This document shows, in pieces, positions 48,993 to 62,960 of a stretch of DNA of 64,000 nucleotides. Source of the DNA: Tubiluchus corallicola (taxonomy: Eukaryota; Priapulida; Priapulimorpha; Priapulimorphida; Tubiluchidae); NCBI GenBank assembly GCA_030141605.1, contig JAQGDQ010000043.1:507001-571000 (forward strand). Reading direction: 5' to 3'. Position 1 is the stretch's first letter. Every line of letters begins with the position of its first letter. The notes below the pieces were generated by a model. That model worked only from the letters and a program-made list of their open reading frames with translations. It was not told where the DNA came from and made no database searches. Both the position numbers and the translations under genes were made by a program.

Positions 48993-51900
48993 ATTTTCAC
49001 ACTTCTTCCTGTGTTCTTATAATTATCCATTGGTTTCTTTATCGATAATTATGAAATTAAGATTATAAATAATTGATGCTAATTGTAAGATATTATTTTT
49101 CTGATGGGATAACTGAACTTGCGGATTGTTATACTAATTAAGAGAAGAAGGTAGTTCAACGTATATAGATCCGCTTCGTATATGCAAGAAGACATGCGTT
49201 TTAGAGAAACATGAGCTGTGTACTAGTCTGCCGCCCGCACGTGCACTCAATATTAGAGTATTGTAATGCACAACATTTCAAAATGCGTTATCTTGTGAAT
49301 TACTAACGACTTTGATTTTCTTGTGCCTCAGTGACGTCATATCATTACGCCTTATTGTATCTCACATCTTTCCGGAGGCAATACGTTAATTGGACTTCAT
49401 GATTCGTGAGATTGCTCGCTTTTCTTTTTTAATAATTATGGCAACATAGACTGATCAGAAGTGAGAACACGACTAACATGCGTATGTGGGGTATAAGTGA
49501 AGAATAAATATGAATAAAATGTTTGAAGAAAAACGAGTCAGCTAAAAAGCTAGACATTTTTCTGTATATCTAAATCATAAACCAGCTTGGCGATCCCAGG
49601 GCTGCGTGTAGAGCTCGCTGTTTTATACCGATCCGCTAATGCCCAAAATCAAATTATTCAAATGAGTTTCAAATAGCATTACGCATTACCAACATGGCGC
49701 CTCCCTACTGTGAACCGGCATCTTCTTAAAGAAGGTTTATATGAAGCCAAGTTTACAGTTCATTATAATTAACGCCAGACATGAACGACGATACCGGTGC
49801 CACAAAAACCGACAACTTCTGGCAAAAATTTAATAGACCCTTACACTTCTTTATCAAAAAATACGCTCAAGATAAGTATTCTAGAGGCCTGTTATATAAT
49901 TATTACTATTATTATTTACCATTATTGTTTAGTATTAATTATTATTAATATATTGTTACAATAATTAACTCTAAACAGTAATCACTGGTCGACGGATGTA
50001 GCAGTGTTTGCATTTCATAATGTAGAGCGGTACAGAGGTTAGCTATGTCACTTCGAACCTTATTTTTTAATCTTTTACTAATTAGACATAAATTTTGCGC
50101 AGACGATTATGCTGCTCATGTACACTGCTCAGGCTGTTTTCGCAACAAGGTTTTGCTCACATTTGTAATAGAATTAATAAGAAGTGTGAAGAAAATCCAA
50201 AATACTTCTTAGCAGCTTCAGTCTCTATGTGAATATAACAATTTCAGGCTATGAGTGAATATAAATTGTTGATTTGAAGTCTACGAATTTTACTTTTACC
50301 CAAGCTCCGCCCACACTCAATTGCACCAGTCAAGTTGCCGAAAAATAAGTTGTCAAACAATGTTAATTATTAAATATCGCACAACTATTTATCCATGCGG
50401 TGTAATATACATGTATTAAGAAATCTAAAGATTTATGCTGATTAGTCAGGCGAGTACATGACTTGGCCGGAATAAGTTAATATTTCCTAACAGTCTCTTT
50501 TTAAATTCTATCGCCGTTTTTCTGTAATTTTGTTTCTACACAGAATATGCCAAAGTTGTTAAGATCTCGGTTGTAAAAAATGCGACTAATTATTATTAAA
50601 TCATACAAAGAGATCTTAGCCACAAAAGGCCAACAATGCCACTAATAAGAATGGCAACTATCAGTAAAACATGAAAGCCCTAATGAGTGCTTTTACTGGT
50701 ATCTAAAACCCTGAATGTTCATTATCTAAACTGCACAGTGATGAACAAATAAAAACGCGTGTTTAATTGAGCCTCGCCGCAAACACTGTTACATGACTTT
50801 GGAGTGATTTGGCTAGTAAGAGCCATTATGAGCAAGATTACACAGACAACAGCCAGGAGCAATCAGCCACACTTCAAACACATCGAGAGTTCAACATCGT
50901 GTTTAGTTTCAAGCGCCCAAATCACTTCAGGCACTAAGACACAAGATGCGCCTCAGTAAAGTCACAAAAGACGCAATTCATTGCAGAGGAAATAGACTGG
51001 TAATCAAAAACTATAATGTATTTTCGAACATAGCGGCCAGCCAAATGCGTAAAACAGATTATTCAAATCAAGAATGGTGCTAAATTTCTACCCCACATGT
51101 TTTTATCATCAAAGACTTTATAGCTGAAGTTGCTCGTAATGCTGTCAAAAGAAACGAATTTGCCTGCGCTGTAGTTTTCACTAAGCCAGACACAAAGGAA
51201 AAGTTTCGCTAATACCATCCCCAAATATTGCGCGGCTTATTCTAAAAACTGATATTTGTTATAGACTATAGGCGACGCGTAATAAAACGGATTTGAAAAT
51301 TGGTGTAATCTAGTTTAAGCGTTTGGCTACAATGCGTGCTTAATCGACGGCTGCATTTGCTCGAATGGGCTACATGTGCACACGGATTACCGTGGCTCCA
51401 CCTATTTTGTCATTTACTTGTGCAAATGGTCGGTGTATACGTTGTCTTCAAGTGCTTCAACCGTTCTAAGCTTGTTGATGCAAACTTCTATAATTGAACA
51501 AACAAAAGAAATGTGCTGCTGATAATGGGGCGGCAGAAGACCGCTGGAGGCCAGTTTATTTCGCTATTACGACGAATTATTAGCCTGCTTGGAAACAGTT
51601 CGTGGGGCGATTGCCATTGTTGCCGCTCTACGGACAGATGGCACACTTGTTGAAACCACTCTATTAATTCACAATTCAGCGAAAATTTAGCGTGGTACGC
51701 AGAACAGATACAAGCACGTGAAGTGAAATCTATGCATTGCTCATTTCTTTATATGTTACCATGGTCGATTACTTGAGGGAAAAGAATGAAGCATTATTGC
51801 CAAACACTTGTCTAGTAATTGATCACTAAAGCTGATAAGATACATTCGCGATAAATTTATTTAATCAACGAAAAAGCAATAAATTCAACACCGTTGATGT

Positions 51901-54589
51901 AAAGAAGAATTTTTGTCAAATTCGAATTCAAAAAGTACCTCGAAAAAGTACATTTTAAGAAAATACCGCAACTAATTTTAATCAAAGTTTACGTAACTCT
52001 TTTCATGTTTTTTTTTCCATTTTGTTAGCAGTAACGATTGTTTAAAAATAGTAAATGACAATTGATGTATATAGTAGAAGCAGTACAATTGTAAATCTGC
52101 AATCGAAGAATGCTGATCATCTGAAATTACGAATACAAGTAAATATTACTGAGGCTGTTCTTATATTCAAATCTTAATCTGTTGCCAAGCAAACAAAGAA
52201 GCATTTGCACTTTCTAAGCGTACACTTTGCTTTCTTATATTCTGTAGAGACGACTTCATCCTTACTGTACGCAGTGAGAAAATTTAATCTCTCATGATCA
52301 AGTGGCTATATCACCCTGCGGCCGCATTTTCATGCACTGAGTCCACGCGACAGAATTAGATTGATTTTTTAGTAGAGTACAGATACTAAATTAAATTTGA
52401 GCCAAGAACAAAAACCGTTTGCTTCAAGAGAAAAAAGAGTTCTAAGCAAAAAAAACCAGAATGATGACCACAATGCGTAGAAGCTCGATGTAATTTGGAT
52501 ATAGTACTAAAGTTTAGTGCCAAAAATACATATTAAAAAATTCTCATACAATAAAAATATTTACTTGTATGCTCTTATACTGAATTATATTAATTTTTAA
52601 AATTTATTGGCCTCACCCACCAAACGGTAATATTGCCTTAACTAAATTGAATAACGGTTTTGCTAGTGGGTCTATATTATTCCTTGCACTGCTTCCTACA
52701 TGACAAGCAAGCTTATAGTTGGCTTCTGGCATTTGTGCTAATTACACCATTGGTGACCAATTTGTAAAATACGTATCACAAATATTCTGTTACCGGTAAT
52801 AATCGGAAACCAATCGTCTTAAAAATGATCTGGAACGGGTGTCCTACTGCGTACGTGATTAGGTCGTAATTTTCTTAGTAAAAAAGACAAAATTGATCGA
52901 TTTGCGAAGCCCCTGAGATCTGAACTTTTCAGGATTCGTTGGAAGCGTTCGCCTTATTTGGATTGTGACATAAAAGTGAATTAAAGTGGAAGGTATGGCC
53001 ACGGGTGTGGCTTCCCAAACACGACAATTAAATTTATCGCTAAACTTTTATAAAATAAATTTTTGCTTTTTCATAATTGTTTTGAGAATTTTCACAATCG
53101 CGCTGCGTAAGTTTAATGTGTCTGGTGGTACTGTATTTATTTTGCGGCACGGAGCGGCAGATATTCAGAAATACAGGTTGCAAAAGCTATTTCAGACCTG
53201 CTGCACTAATAATAATTAGTATCCATTGATAAGAAGGCAAAATTCAGAATGATGAAACTTGCTGAGATATTAGCTGCTTTTTTGGCATCATCACAGTTTT
53301 CAGCGCATTTCAAAATCTCGAATGTTTGCAGTTCACGCGTTTCTACCGCTAAAGTTAGTTAGTACATGCACATTCTCACTGTCCGTTAGCAGCAGAAAGT
53401 GACGGGGGGGGGCAGAAAGTAAAACAACTCGTCATCTGAACGTACATTTTTGGCTCGGCTTGATATCAGCTAGTTTAGTGTGTTTTGCAAGTTCAAGTGC
53501 TGCTTTTATGCCATGTTACCCGGCTTGGTAAACTATGAGGAAGTTCCATTTAAATACACGTTTGGCTGCTTCTTATGCTAAAACTTCTAAGTGCAGAACG
53601 ATGTCTTCTTCTTTCAAGTTGTTCTTGCTCGCTGTGTGTACTACTCAGTGTATGTAAGTCGTCTGAAATGGTAACTTAAGTTTATTGTATCGTTTACAAT
53701 TCTACGGCTTATGTTAAGCCATTACTTATTTAAAATACATTTGCTAACCAGTATATTTTTCTAATGTGTAGCTGATAGTTTAATACAAAATTGTATACTC
53801 ACTACTCATATATAGACAAGCAGGTAAAAGTTTTGTGTAAAACAGGATAGTTGCATCTGTGAAATATGCGCTGTATTTGATAAGTTCAAGCTCAAAGACG
53901 AATTGCAAAATCATAACCTTAAATATTTGAATTGTTTTTATCATACTAAATGATAAATACACGAAATTTAGGTGACAAATTTTCACCTCCACGTAAAATT
54001 TTCACCTGTATGTGTGCGTGCGTGTGTAACTGTGCATTCTTAACGTAGTGTTCGTTTTATGCACTATTCTGTATAAAGCTTTAGTAAACAAACTGGACGA
54101 TGCATCGAAAAACATGCATTTAAAATCAACGAGATTAAATTCTTTACAAAACCATATTAAAATACACATAAAGATGAAATAATATAAAATTTCTATCATA
54201 AAAAATAATAGAAGTGTAGGGATAATAGAAGTGTAGTGGCAATTCATACAGCAGTTAACATTTCAGGGATTCACTGGTACTAATATTCATGCATGGGGTC
54301 ATGCAGGAAGTGATAATCCCTATACCTAAAAATTACTGCAAGTAGATATAAACGTATATTTTAATATTTGATCGTTAGCAAATTTTTTATTTAATGTGTT
54401 TTTAAAATTCTTTTCACTTCAAAAATCAATGAATTTTTTGAAGAAGTGTTTCATGACTCCATTCACATTAAGAAACCAACGTGAATCGTACCCAGTGCAT
54501 TTACTTCCCTTGGATCTGTGAATAACGGCAGTATTAGATATTAAGATAAATATTCTTTACTCAAAATTAAAGGCTATTTCTGACGCATT

Positions 54590-55128
54590 TTGGTTTTATC
54601 TATTATTTTCGGATTCTTCTGTATTGTGGGGTTCAATCACTTCCTGATACATCTCAGAAGAGTTTATAAAAACCCTGACGATGCAAGACAAGCCGAAGAG
54701 CATAAGCAAATAGTGACTATACTAATGCGCCGTGCTGCCGAGTTTAAAGGAAAAGTACTGTTAAGTTGTTTTGTTCTTTTTCAATATTTTCTTTTTAAAT
54801 TTTCAATATATTTATTATATTGAATTAATAAACTTCTTGTTAAATTAGTACAAATAAACTAATCTAAAAAGTTCATGAGATTTCATTTAAAGCCGTTTTT
54901 ATCAAAGTTTTCTTTTACAATTCGACACTTTACACACTACTCAGTGACACGCCGCCTTCCACACAGATCACTGCGGCAGGAGACACTGGCAAGGCTACGC
55001 TTGGCTACACATATACAAGCACATCCTACTGTTCCTATCTTAACGAAGAGCATGGCCAAGGATAGGAAGATACATGAGATTATTGTCAACTTTAATGACA
55101 AAGAAATTTCGCCTATAGCGATATGGTA
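54590..55128 (+). pseudogene. Possible coding fragments of unknown gene
   Basis: Two nearby frames look more protein-like than their surroundings: RRVYKNPDDARQAEEHKQIV with TILMRRAAEFKGK (54655-54756), and LRQETLARLRLATHIQAHPT with KDRKIHEIIVNFNDKEISPI (about 54970-55120) ending in TAA. A phase 0 splice from AAAA|GTACTG (54756) to the acceptor GCGGCAG at 54976-54982 would join them. No start found and no family recognised; chance reading frames remain possible. Confidence 0.25.
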
Positions 55129-55983
55129 AACTCCAATTCTGTTCATTAAGCGCCTTTTAATAATATAATTTATTAGGAAATTTCGTTTATCAAATGTTAC
55201 GCACAAAAATATCTTTAGGTCCAACTTTTAATTTTAGCACAAATTTTAGCTATCTCCTAAAACTGTCAACCTGCAGTTGACATTCAGTTGACAAACTCTA
55301 TTTGCACTTGCACCGTCTCTCAATTTGTTATCGTGTTTAAAAAAAATTATGGTTTAATGTTATTAGCTATTAGCTTAAAATACCTTAATCAATCAAAGAA
55401 AATTAAAAACATCTGATTTGTGCAATTATTTTCATGATCAATGAGCAATTTCTCAGATAGAAACCAATTTGAGAACACGACCACAGGTATGGTATATTGA
55501 AGTACCACGGAAAGTCATTATACCAGAAGTAATTACGCACCATTAGGTAGATTGACCACCCTGATCATAAGAAGGTGTACGCTTTCAATAAACGTGGTCC
55601 ATAGAAACGAAAAAGTAATTATGATTTCTGTAAGAGGATGGTTAATGAACAAGAATTGCTTGCAGCCAACTACCAAAATTAGACAGTCGATCTTTGATTT
55701 CTAAGCTTACAATACATTGTAAAGAATATCAGATTGCAAGCAGCGTAATTACTACACAGCATGCTGATGAATAGGTGAATAAAATAACCCGTAGCTAAAT
55801 AACAAACAAATAAAATTATGCAAAAGAAAATTTAGTCAACAACGTGTGTAGATCACATTGAAATTATAGTAAATGACAATAAAATAAAAAAGAAACTTTC
55901 ATACTGCATTGCTTTATACATGCTCATTAGTGACACGTTAAATAAGCATAGTCATGACGAAACTTCATGGCGATGATTACGCT

Positions 55984-56052
55984 GATGGCGGTGGTGGTAG
56001 TGATAATGATGGTGGTGATGTTGATGATGATGATGACGATGACGACGATGCC
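55984..56052 (+). repeat. GGT/GAT/GAC triplet repeat
   Basis: Imperfect triplets; followed at 56165-56235 by GAATGAAT-type repeats. Confidence 0.85.
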
Positions 56053-56539
56053 AACATAAAAACCACTGCAATAACGATGACGACCGTGAAATAAAAATGT
56101 TAAGAAATGAGCAACCTACTGATGACGATAATGAAAAAGTGAATTACTGATGGAATAGCTGATTAACTATATGACTGAGTGGATGAATGAATGAGCAAAC
56201 GAATGAATGAAAGCAGGAAGGAAAGAAAGAATCAATCAATTAGTCAATGGACGAGTGCAAGAACATACAAAAACAACGCGCATAAACAAGCCAAAAGTAA
56301 CTAATTAAAAATTAACGGGCAATAATCGAATGAGAGAGTGACAGAAGAAAAAAATAAATGCAGATAAACTTTCATTTTTTACTTTTGTTTACGCTTGTTT
56401 TTTTCTTAGTCAGTTTAACAAGTGCCCTGGTGTTGTTATACACGTTATGCAACTTCTTAGGAAAACGCGACACCAACAAGCAAAAATTTGCAGCTCATTA
56501 ATGAATACATGACAAACTATATCGCAATTTGATTCCGCA

Positions 56540-56612
56540 ATTAACGGGAATCGAACGCGTGCCCTCGTGACTTCAACGTCGGAGCTGCAAGACACGCATA
56601 TCCTCGGCTCGT
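56540..56612 (-). repeat. tRNA-like (SINE-like) sequence
   Basis: On minus, CACGCGTTCGATTCCCG is a good T-arm/B box, preceded by GACGTTGAAGTC as a weak anticodon arm. No complete cloverleaf. Confidence 0.4.
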
Positions 56613-58354
56613 TCCTCGATTTTAAGATACACATAGTATATAGTTTGCTGAAAACGCTGAGCTACTTATTAATAATTGCAGTTATTGCATAAGATACTAT
56701 TAAAAATTTACAGGAAACGAGAAAAATATTGCAACGTACAACGAAGTGCCATGACACAAAACTTGCAAACGGTGTGCTATAAATAAAAGAAGAAACTACA
56801 AAACCAATTTTATTGTAAGTATCAGATTGGCTTAAGAATTGTAGGAACGGAATGCGTAACATGAAAAATTCCTTATTTATTGTGAAATCCCATAATGTTC
56901 ATGTGAGTGGAGTATTTTGTGGTTTATCTTATAAGCTGGTTCATATTCTATAGAGCTACCACTAGCATATGTTATTCTACAGTATTATAATAATGCCTCA
57001 TTTCTTGCGTAGCAGATAAAATAATAGATGTTGGCGCGTCCAAACTGTGTCGAAATGTAGTGATAAAAGGATTATAAATTAGTAAAAATACGGCAGGCCT
57101 TGATGTACGTGAATGCAAAGTTTAGACAGAACGACAAATTTCAATGCCGCGAACACGCTAACACAGTGACGCATTATTGTGACTTATATAAGCTTTTGTC
57201 ATGAGAAAATTACTGCTGCTGCATTCCATAGAGTTTCTGTTACTGTAGCTAAACGTGGGTGCTGCAATAACTATGAGGATGTGGACTCTTAACCACCCCC
57301 ATACTTACAACATACGGACTTTTCGCCGATTCTCATCAAAAATTACTCAATATTTGTGATGGTTATAGTAAATCTGTGCGAGAGGCTCTTGTAAAAAGAC
57401 ATCGCGGAGTTACGAACATGATAGTTGTAATATTAAACTATGTATTGCAATATTAAATCAGTGCTTATTAAAATAAAATGTAGCGGTTTCCGTTGTGCTT
57501 TTACTGGTATTACTGGCGTTATTGTACTTGGCGTACTGGCAGTAAATTGAATTAGGAAGTTTTTCTGAAAAAAAAATAAATTTTCCATCGACATTTTAAG
57601 CCTGAAAATTAAAAAGTATGAAAAACTGCATACGTTTTTGAAACACAGTAAACTGCGCACCAGTATTATTATAGCATGTATCATGAAATTACTTAAATAC
57701 ATCGACTGTACAAAAGTCAGTTGTTGCGCTAAATATACATCTAAATCATACCTGCTGATTATTTGCATATAAACACGTCATCTGTAGTCCGAAAAAGTAG
57801 CACGGAAATATTAAATAACCTGAAGACTAGAAATGCACACATTTATGGTGTTAGGCTTATTATACAGACAGACATAGCTTCAGATATAATAATCGACATG
57901 GGCGCAGGGCGGAGCTTGCATCAGCTTCAACCACACCCTCTAAAACACATCGATTGCGCTTGACCAATACGAACAGTTAGATATAAATTATTCTTTTCAT
58001 CCTAAATCCAGCTTGAACTACAGAAATGGCTTTGATACGTTTGTGAATAATGTCAAACCGTAGATCTAGTCGGCGCGAAGAAAGAACCAGCTTCAGCGCT
58101 GTTAATTACGCGCTGTAATTTGAGAAAAATAAAAACCATCTGTCTGCAAAAGCTATTGGCTGATTTGGCTCCCTACCGCCTAAAAGCTAATGTGTACATT
58201 ATGAGTTGTATAATATTGTAATGTCTGTTATCGTGCTCATTATTAACATATTTAACCTTGGCGTCATAGTTACCATCATCCACAGCATCACAGACACGGC
58301 CGCCACATTGACTACATAGCTCAAGCAAATATATTTGATATAGTGCTACAATAC

Positions 58355-58442
58355 TATCATCATCATCATCATCGTCGTCGTCGTCGTCGTCATCATCATC
58401 ATCGTCATCGTCATCCTCATCGCCATCATCGTCCTACTCCCG
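58355..58442 (+). repeat. ATC/GTC triplet repeat
   Basis: Imperfect triplets giving a spurious His/Arg-rich frame. Confidence 0.9.
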
Positions 58443-60629
58443 CCATCATCACTTTACCTACTCCTTATGGCCCGGCAGCATATTCTTTTCATCTTGCAGC
58501 AAAGTTTTACGACAATAATCAAACATACATGTTAGGCAAGCAAGTCTCGTGTTTGTTGTAATGTGTATGCATGTACTATAGCTAACTTTGCGCATTTTGC
58601 ATGAAATGGCGTATTTATGCTATTAACACCGCGCTAAAAAAATTTAATGTCATTTTCATATTAAGATCATTAGTTCTTGTTAGTGATAATAGCAGTAATT
58701 TAACTGGGAATTATTTTCTACTGACCTGAAGTTCCTGAGAAGTTGGTTCAATATCGTGCTGTTCCATATTATTGCAATATCACAGACTATAAATTGAGCA
58801 TGCGTAATGGCGTAAAAAGGTCAAGCAAGTAAAATATTCGTTGCTACAGCTTGTGGCTCGACATAGCCTCAGTCTTGTTGCGAGTAGTGAAGGCTTGGAG
58901 TAAAAATTTTTTACTGTACCCCTTCCGGCTCTTGTTGTCCATTTAATCAGCTGTGGTCCCCAAGCGATATCATACGCATGATGAAAATACGAGAGCAATG
59001 CATTGAGGAAAAGCTTAAAAACTTGAGTAGATCAGTTTATAAAATTATCAAGTAAGAGCAACAGTAACGCGGTTTGGCGAAAAAGTTTTCTAGTTTGAGG
59101 ACGCTAAAACGGTCATTTAAACCACTCTTTCACAAAAACTAAACGGGTTATGCAATCAGCTAAAATTCGCCGCGTATTATACTTCCTCGACGAGTTTAAT
59201 ATCTACAGTAAGGTTTATTACTGCTCTGTTCCACTCCGCTGCACGTATTTCAAGTACAGCAACCGACCATTGGAAAAAACAACGTTATAAAAGATACTTT
59301 GTTTAATGATACGCGTCCCTCGGGCGTGGCTGACCAAGAGTTTATCCTTTGAGTGTGATAATCCACAGTCTTACTTTGTTTACTTTCTCAAACTGTCCGA
59401 AGCGTCCAGTTTAAATTCACTCGTATATCACAGGCGATAGTTATGCGTAAACACATAAGTTTTCAAAAAGTTTTAAAATCTTGGAGGCCAAAAGACTTTG
59501 TTTTTCTCAAATAATATTCCTCTAATTGATTATCACGTCTCTCACACGCGTTGTAAACACCAGTAGCAACGCACAGTAGCCCGTACAGTAGCTGCACAGT
59601 ATCAAACGAAATCTCTCTACCTGGGCCGCGCAGAAAGTCAAGCGGACTGATTGTATGAAGTAATCTTTAGATGTGGAGGTATGATCGCTCAAGCGTCTCC
59701 TCCAAACCATCCCAGCAAGGGCGGTGTACATTCCTCGCCGTGTCATCTATCATCTGCTCGGGCGACAGCAAATGATAGAGAGAAAACGTCGTTTAATGAT
59801 ACCCTGTGCTTTGTTGCCTGCTTTAGCCCTTAACAAGAAAATATGGAGTAATTTGGGGCCAGGAATGTAACTTCAAAGTCAAACTTTGACATAGTAATGG
59901 CGTTTATATTTTTAACTGATGCAGGCACAGGTGATATTAAACGAAATTGAGAAAGTGCTGCCAGCAACGTTTTGTTCAACTTGACCTTATTTCAAGCGTG
60001 TGATGGGTTATGAGCGCAGCCTATACAGGTGAAATGGGCGTCTCGAGATGAGAGCACCCACCTGCAACAGGTGTAAACGAAATCTAATTAATGTTTTCAT
60101 CATCGCTGGCTTGATTATTATTTAATCAACCACATGGAATTAATTTGACTTCAGGATGGTTAGTTTTTAGGCCTATTGGTGGATTCTTTAGTTCGAAACA
60201 CTTCCTAGGTGAAAGTAGCAAAATGAATCACAAAATCGCTAAATTTAAATGTTCATTATTTGCCAATGCATATTTTTAGGTTCAGAATAATATAGTTTTA
60301 TTATTTTATTTAAGCTTATAACAATCAAAAGTTCATAACTATAACATGCATACACATTTCTTATATGTAATGAAAGAATACGCAAATTAATTAAATTAAG
60401 TAATCAGTAGATAACGGACCATTAATTGAGCGCGAATTTAAGCCTATAAATCTGCTAAGTTAGCAAAATAACATTATCGAGTGCCGTCAATAAAAAATGA
60501 CGCAAGCCCAACAGGAAGCTTTTTTCACCAAATGTAAATAACAAGCTACAGTTAACTGATAAAGACAATCACTACGTCGTCTTGTTTTTATGACTTTCCA
60601 GGTAGAACAATAAGAGGAACGGTGACAAA

Positions 60630-60695
60630 CCGCGGTATCGAACCCGTAAACTTTCATATAGAAAGCCAACGATTTCGTTTATTATACCGCCTGAT
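60630..60695 (-). repeat. tRNA-like (SINE-like) sequence
   Basis: On minus, GCTTTCTATATGAAAGT forms an anticodon-arm-like stem-loop (GCTTT/AAAGT) followed by ACGGGTTCGATACC, a good B box. The acceptor stem is not convincing. Confidence 0.45.
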
Positions 60696-62739
60696 TTATT
60701 GTCATTTGATGTGTGATAGTTGCATGTGGCGGTGGTTCTTTCATACATTTTTCACTGTTAAACTGTTGTGAAAAAGTTTAAAAAACTGTTGTCAGTGGGG
60801 GGATTGGGGCACCAGCTTTAACCATGTAATTCAAATGTTTACACATTTCTTCTTGCTTAGACATGTGTTTTTATAGTTAAATAATAAATTTTCTGATTTA
60901 TGATGTTCTCCAGTCTTTTATTGGCACTGCTTCCACATAAGACTTGTATTTTTTATTACAAAACGTTAAATAATTGACAGTGTTTGTTCTGTAACTGTAA
61001 CACCTCATCTTACAAAGCGTAATTTATAGTTTGGAAGCGAGACGGTGATGATATCCATGCCGAGCTATTTGGACAGCTTGCATACAAGTGTTTTACGCTA
61101 CTGAAGCACCGCTGATCAGTGTAAATAAATAGTGGACAGTGTTACATCTACTACACGTGCACATCCACTGCTATCAGAATTATAATCTAAAACCTTAAAA
61201 GCCCTATAAAGCATCTGATAGGAAAGGCGCATAAATAAAAATTCAACTTTTAGTTGGACGATTAGCATGCAAAACCAATTTACACTTCCTTTTACCGAAA
61301 AGTTCTTACATGCCAACTCTATCAGTCTTGAACTTGGCCACGCCTAAATGGCATGTGTAAACCAATCACCTTGCGACAAGACAACAATTCTTTCAACACG
61401 CCACTCTTCCCATTTTCGCATAGTTGACAAAATAAATTTCCCACTTGAGGTACGAATGACACCCTGGTAAGTACAACAGTACATAATCAACTATCTGTTT
61501 CTATTTCTTTTTTTCGAAGTTTTTATAAACACAATTTTTAGCGAAATCATTCACTCCTGAAGCGAAGCAAATATTAAACTAGAAGTTAGCGATAGTTAAT
61601 ATTCCAGCTAATTGTTTAATTGTTACTGACAAAGTTATGCAACTGCGTACAAAAACAACCGAGCTCCGTTTTGATCATAATCAGTGGCGTAACAATTTGA
61701 AACTAAATGCATATTGAACGAAATCTTAGGCTAACAAATACTCTTGTCCCCTTCTAAATCTTCGGGGAGGGAAAAGTGTAAAACTATTAAGAAAACTGAC
61801 CTTTGATATTAAGACCAAGATCGTCGAGTATACCACGAACATTTGTTAATCCTTAGGTTAAAAAGTTTTCCAAGTTCACTTGTCAAACTATTTGCAGTTT
61901 TGCCCACATGCTACAAATGTATCTGGTTGCTATGAACATGAGTTCACAACTGTTTCTCCGTATCATCCTCTTCCATTTCGCATTACTTCACCATAAGGAA
62001 AAGTAAACCAAAGATTTTAATAATAGAATAAAAAACCATTTAAACGAGATCCGAGTTACAGTAATAGATTATTTATATAAAAAGGACAAAGCGATTGGGC
62101 AACTTCTATTACTGCAGACTTTCATAGAAATTTCAATTTTCTTGTGTGCGGTAATGCAGAAAAACAGCCAATTGAATGAGGAGTTCAGAAATAATTTTAG
62201 TGAAGACACATCGCGGCGGCTCCATATTGGTTATATTAGTCAATATAACACCGCCGGCATCCTCTTATTTTCTAGCTAATAGCTTACTCACAACTTCACA
62301 AAAATCATTGGGATTTGGACGCCTTAAAGTAGCTCAGAAACAAGCATTTTCACATGCGAGTGGATTTAAACCGTGAGTCGACATCAGTAATTCAACTTGC
62401 AGGAAAAGATATTCACTGCATGCCCTGTCCCGTGCCCTAAGGCGTAACGGTGTCTTAAATGTCTTATCTGGATGCATGTAAAGTGTAATAGTTTGTGTTT
62501 TATAATAGGACAGCCTTGCTGATAATTCAGAGAGAAACACTCCAGCGGCTGAGCTCATCAAAAACATAACAACTGGATTTCAGTAAAAACTGAGATCCCA
62601 TGCAGAGTTAGAACAGTTAGCATTACTTTATAGATCTATTTATAATTCCATTCCAAACGAAATAAATGCCAAAAAATATGTAAAAATTATTTCGTTAGTT
62701 TAATAGATCACGAATCAATGAAGCAAAGTAAGATAGAAG

Positions 62740-62960
62740 GGATCGAATAGCAAATGGAATGGAATAAAATGTGGAGTGGAATGGAACGCGATGGGACAGG
62801 ACAGGGCAGAATAGAAGAGAATACTATTTTTGTTAGTTTTCACTTAACAGGACCTATGCACTGTAAAGCCAAATCAAAATAGAATGGAAATGAGAAAATG
62901 AATTGATAGAATCAAACAAAACAGGACAGGGTAGGACAGATTAAGACAAAATAAACCAAC
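62740..62960 (+). repeat. GGAAT/GGACA pentamer-rich satellite-like tract
   Basis: Two blocks (about 62740-62820 and 62885-62955) rich in GGAAT, GGACA and AGAAT pentamers. Confidence 0.6.

Larger units (their letters stand above)
44936..54540. other. No gene recognised; repeats and GC-richer unique blocks
   Basis: Holds two tRNA-like sequences, GA and ATC microsatellites, a 21-bp palindrome at 48662-48682, and GC-richer unique blocks at about 49590-49760, 50750-51000 and 51240-51720. No supported coding region. Confidence 0.4.

Noticed and set aside
52986-53219. 77-codon plus-strand frame
   Set aside because: No recognisable domain; begins at a non-ATG codon; composition like surrounding DNA.
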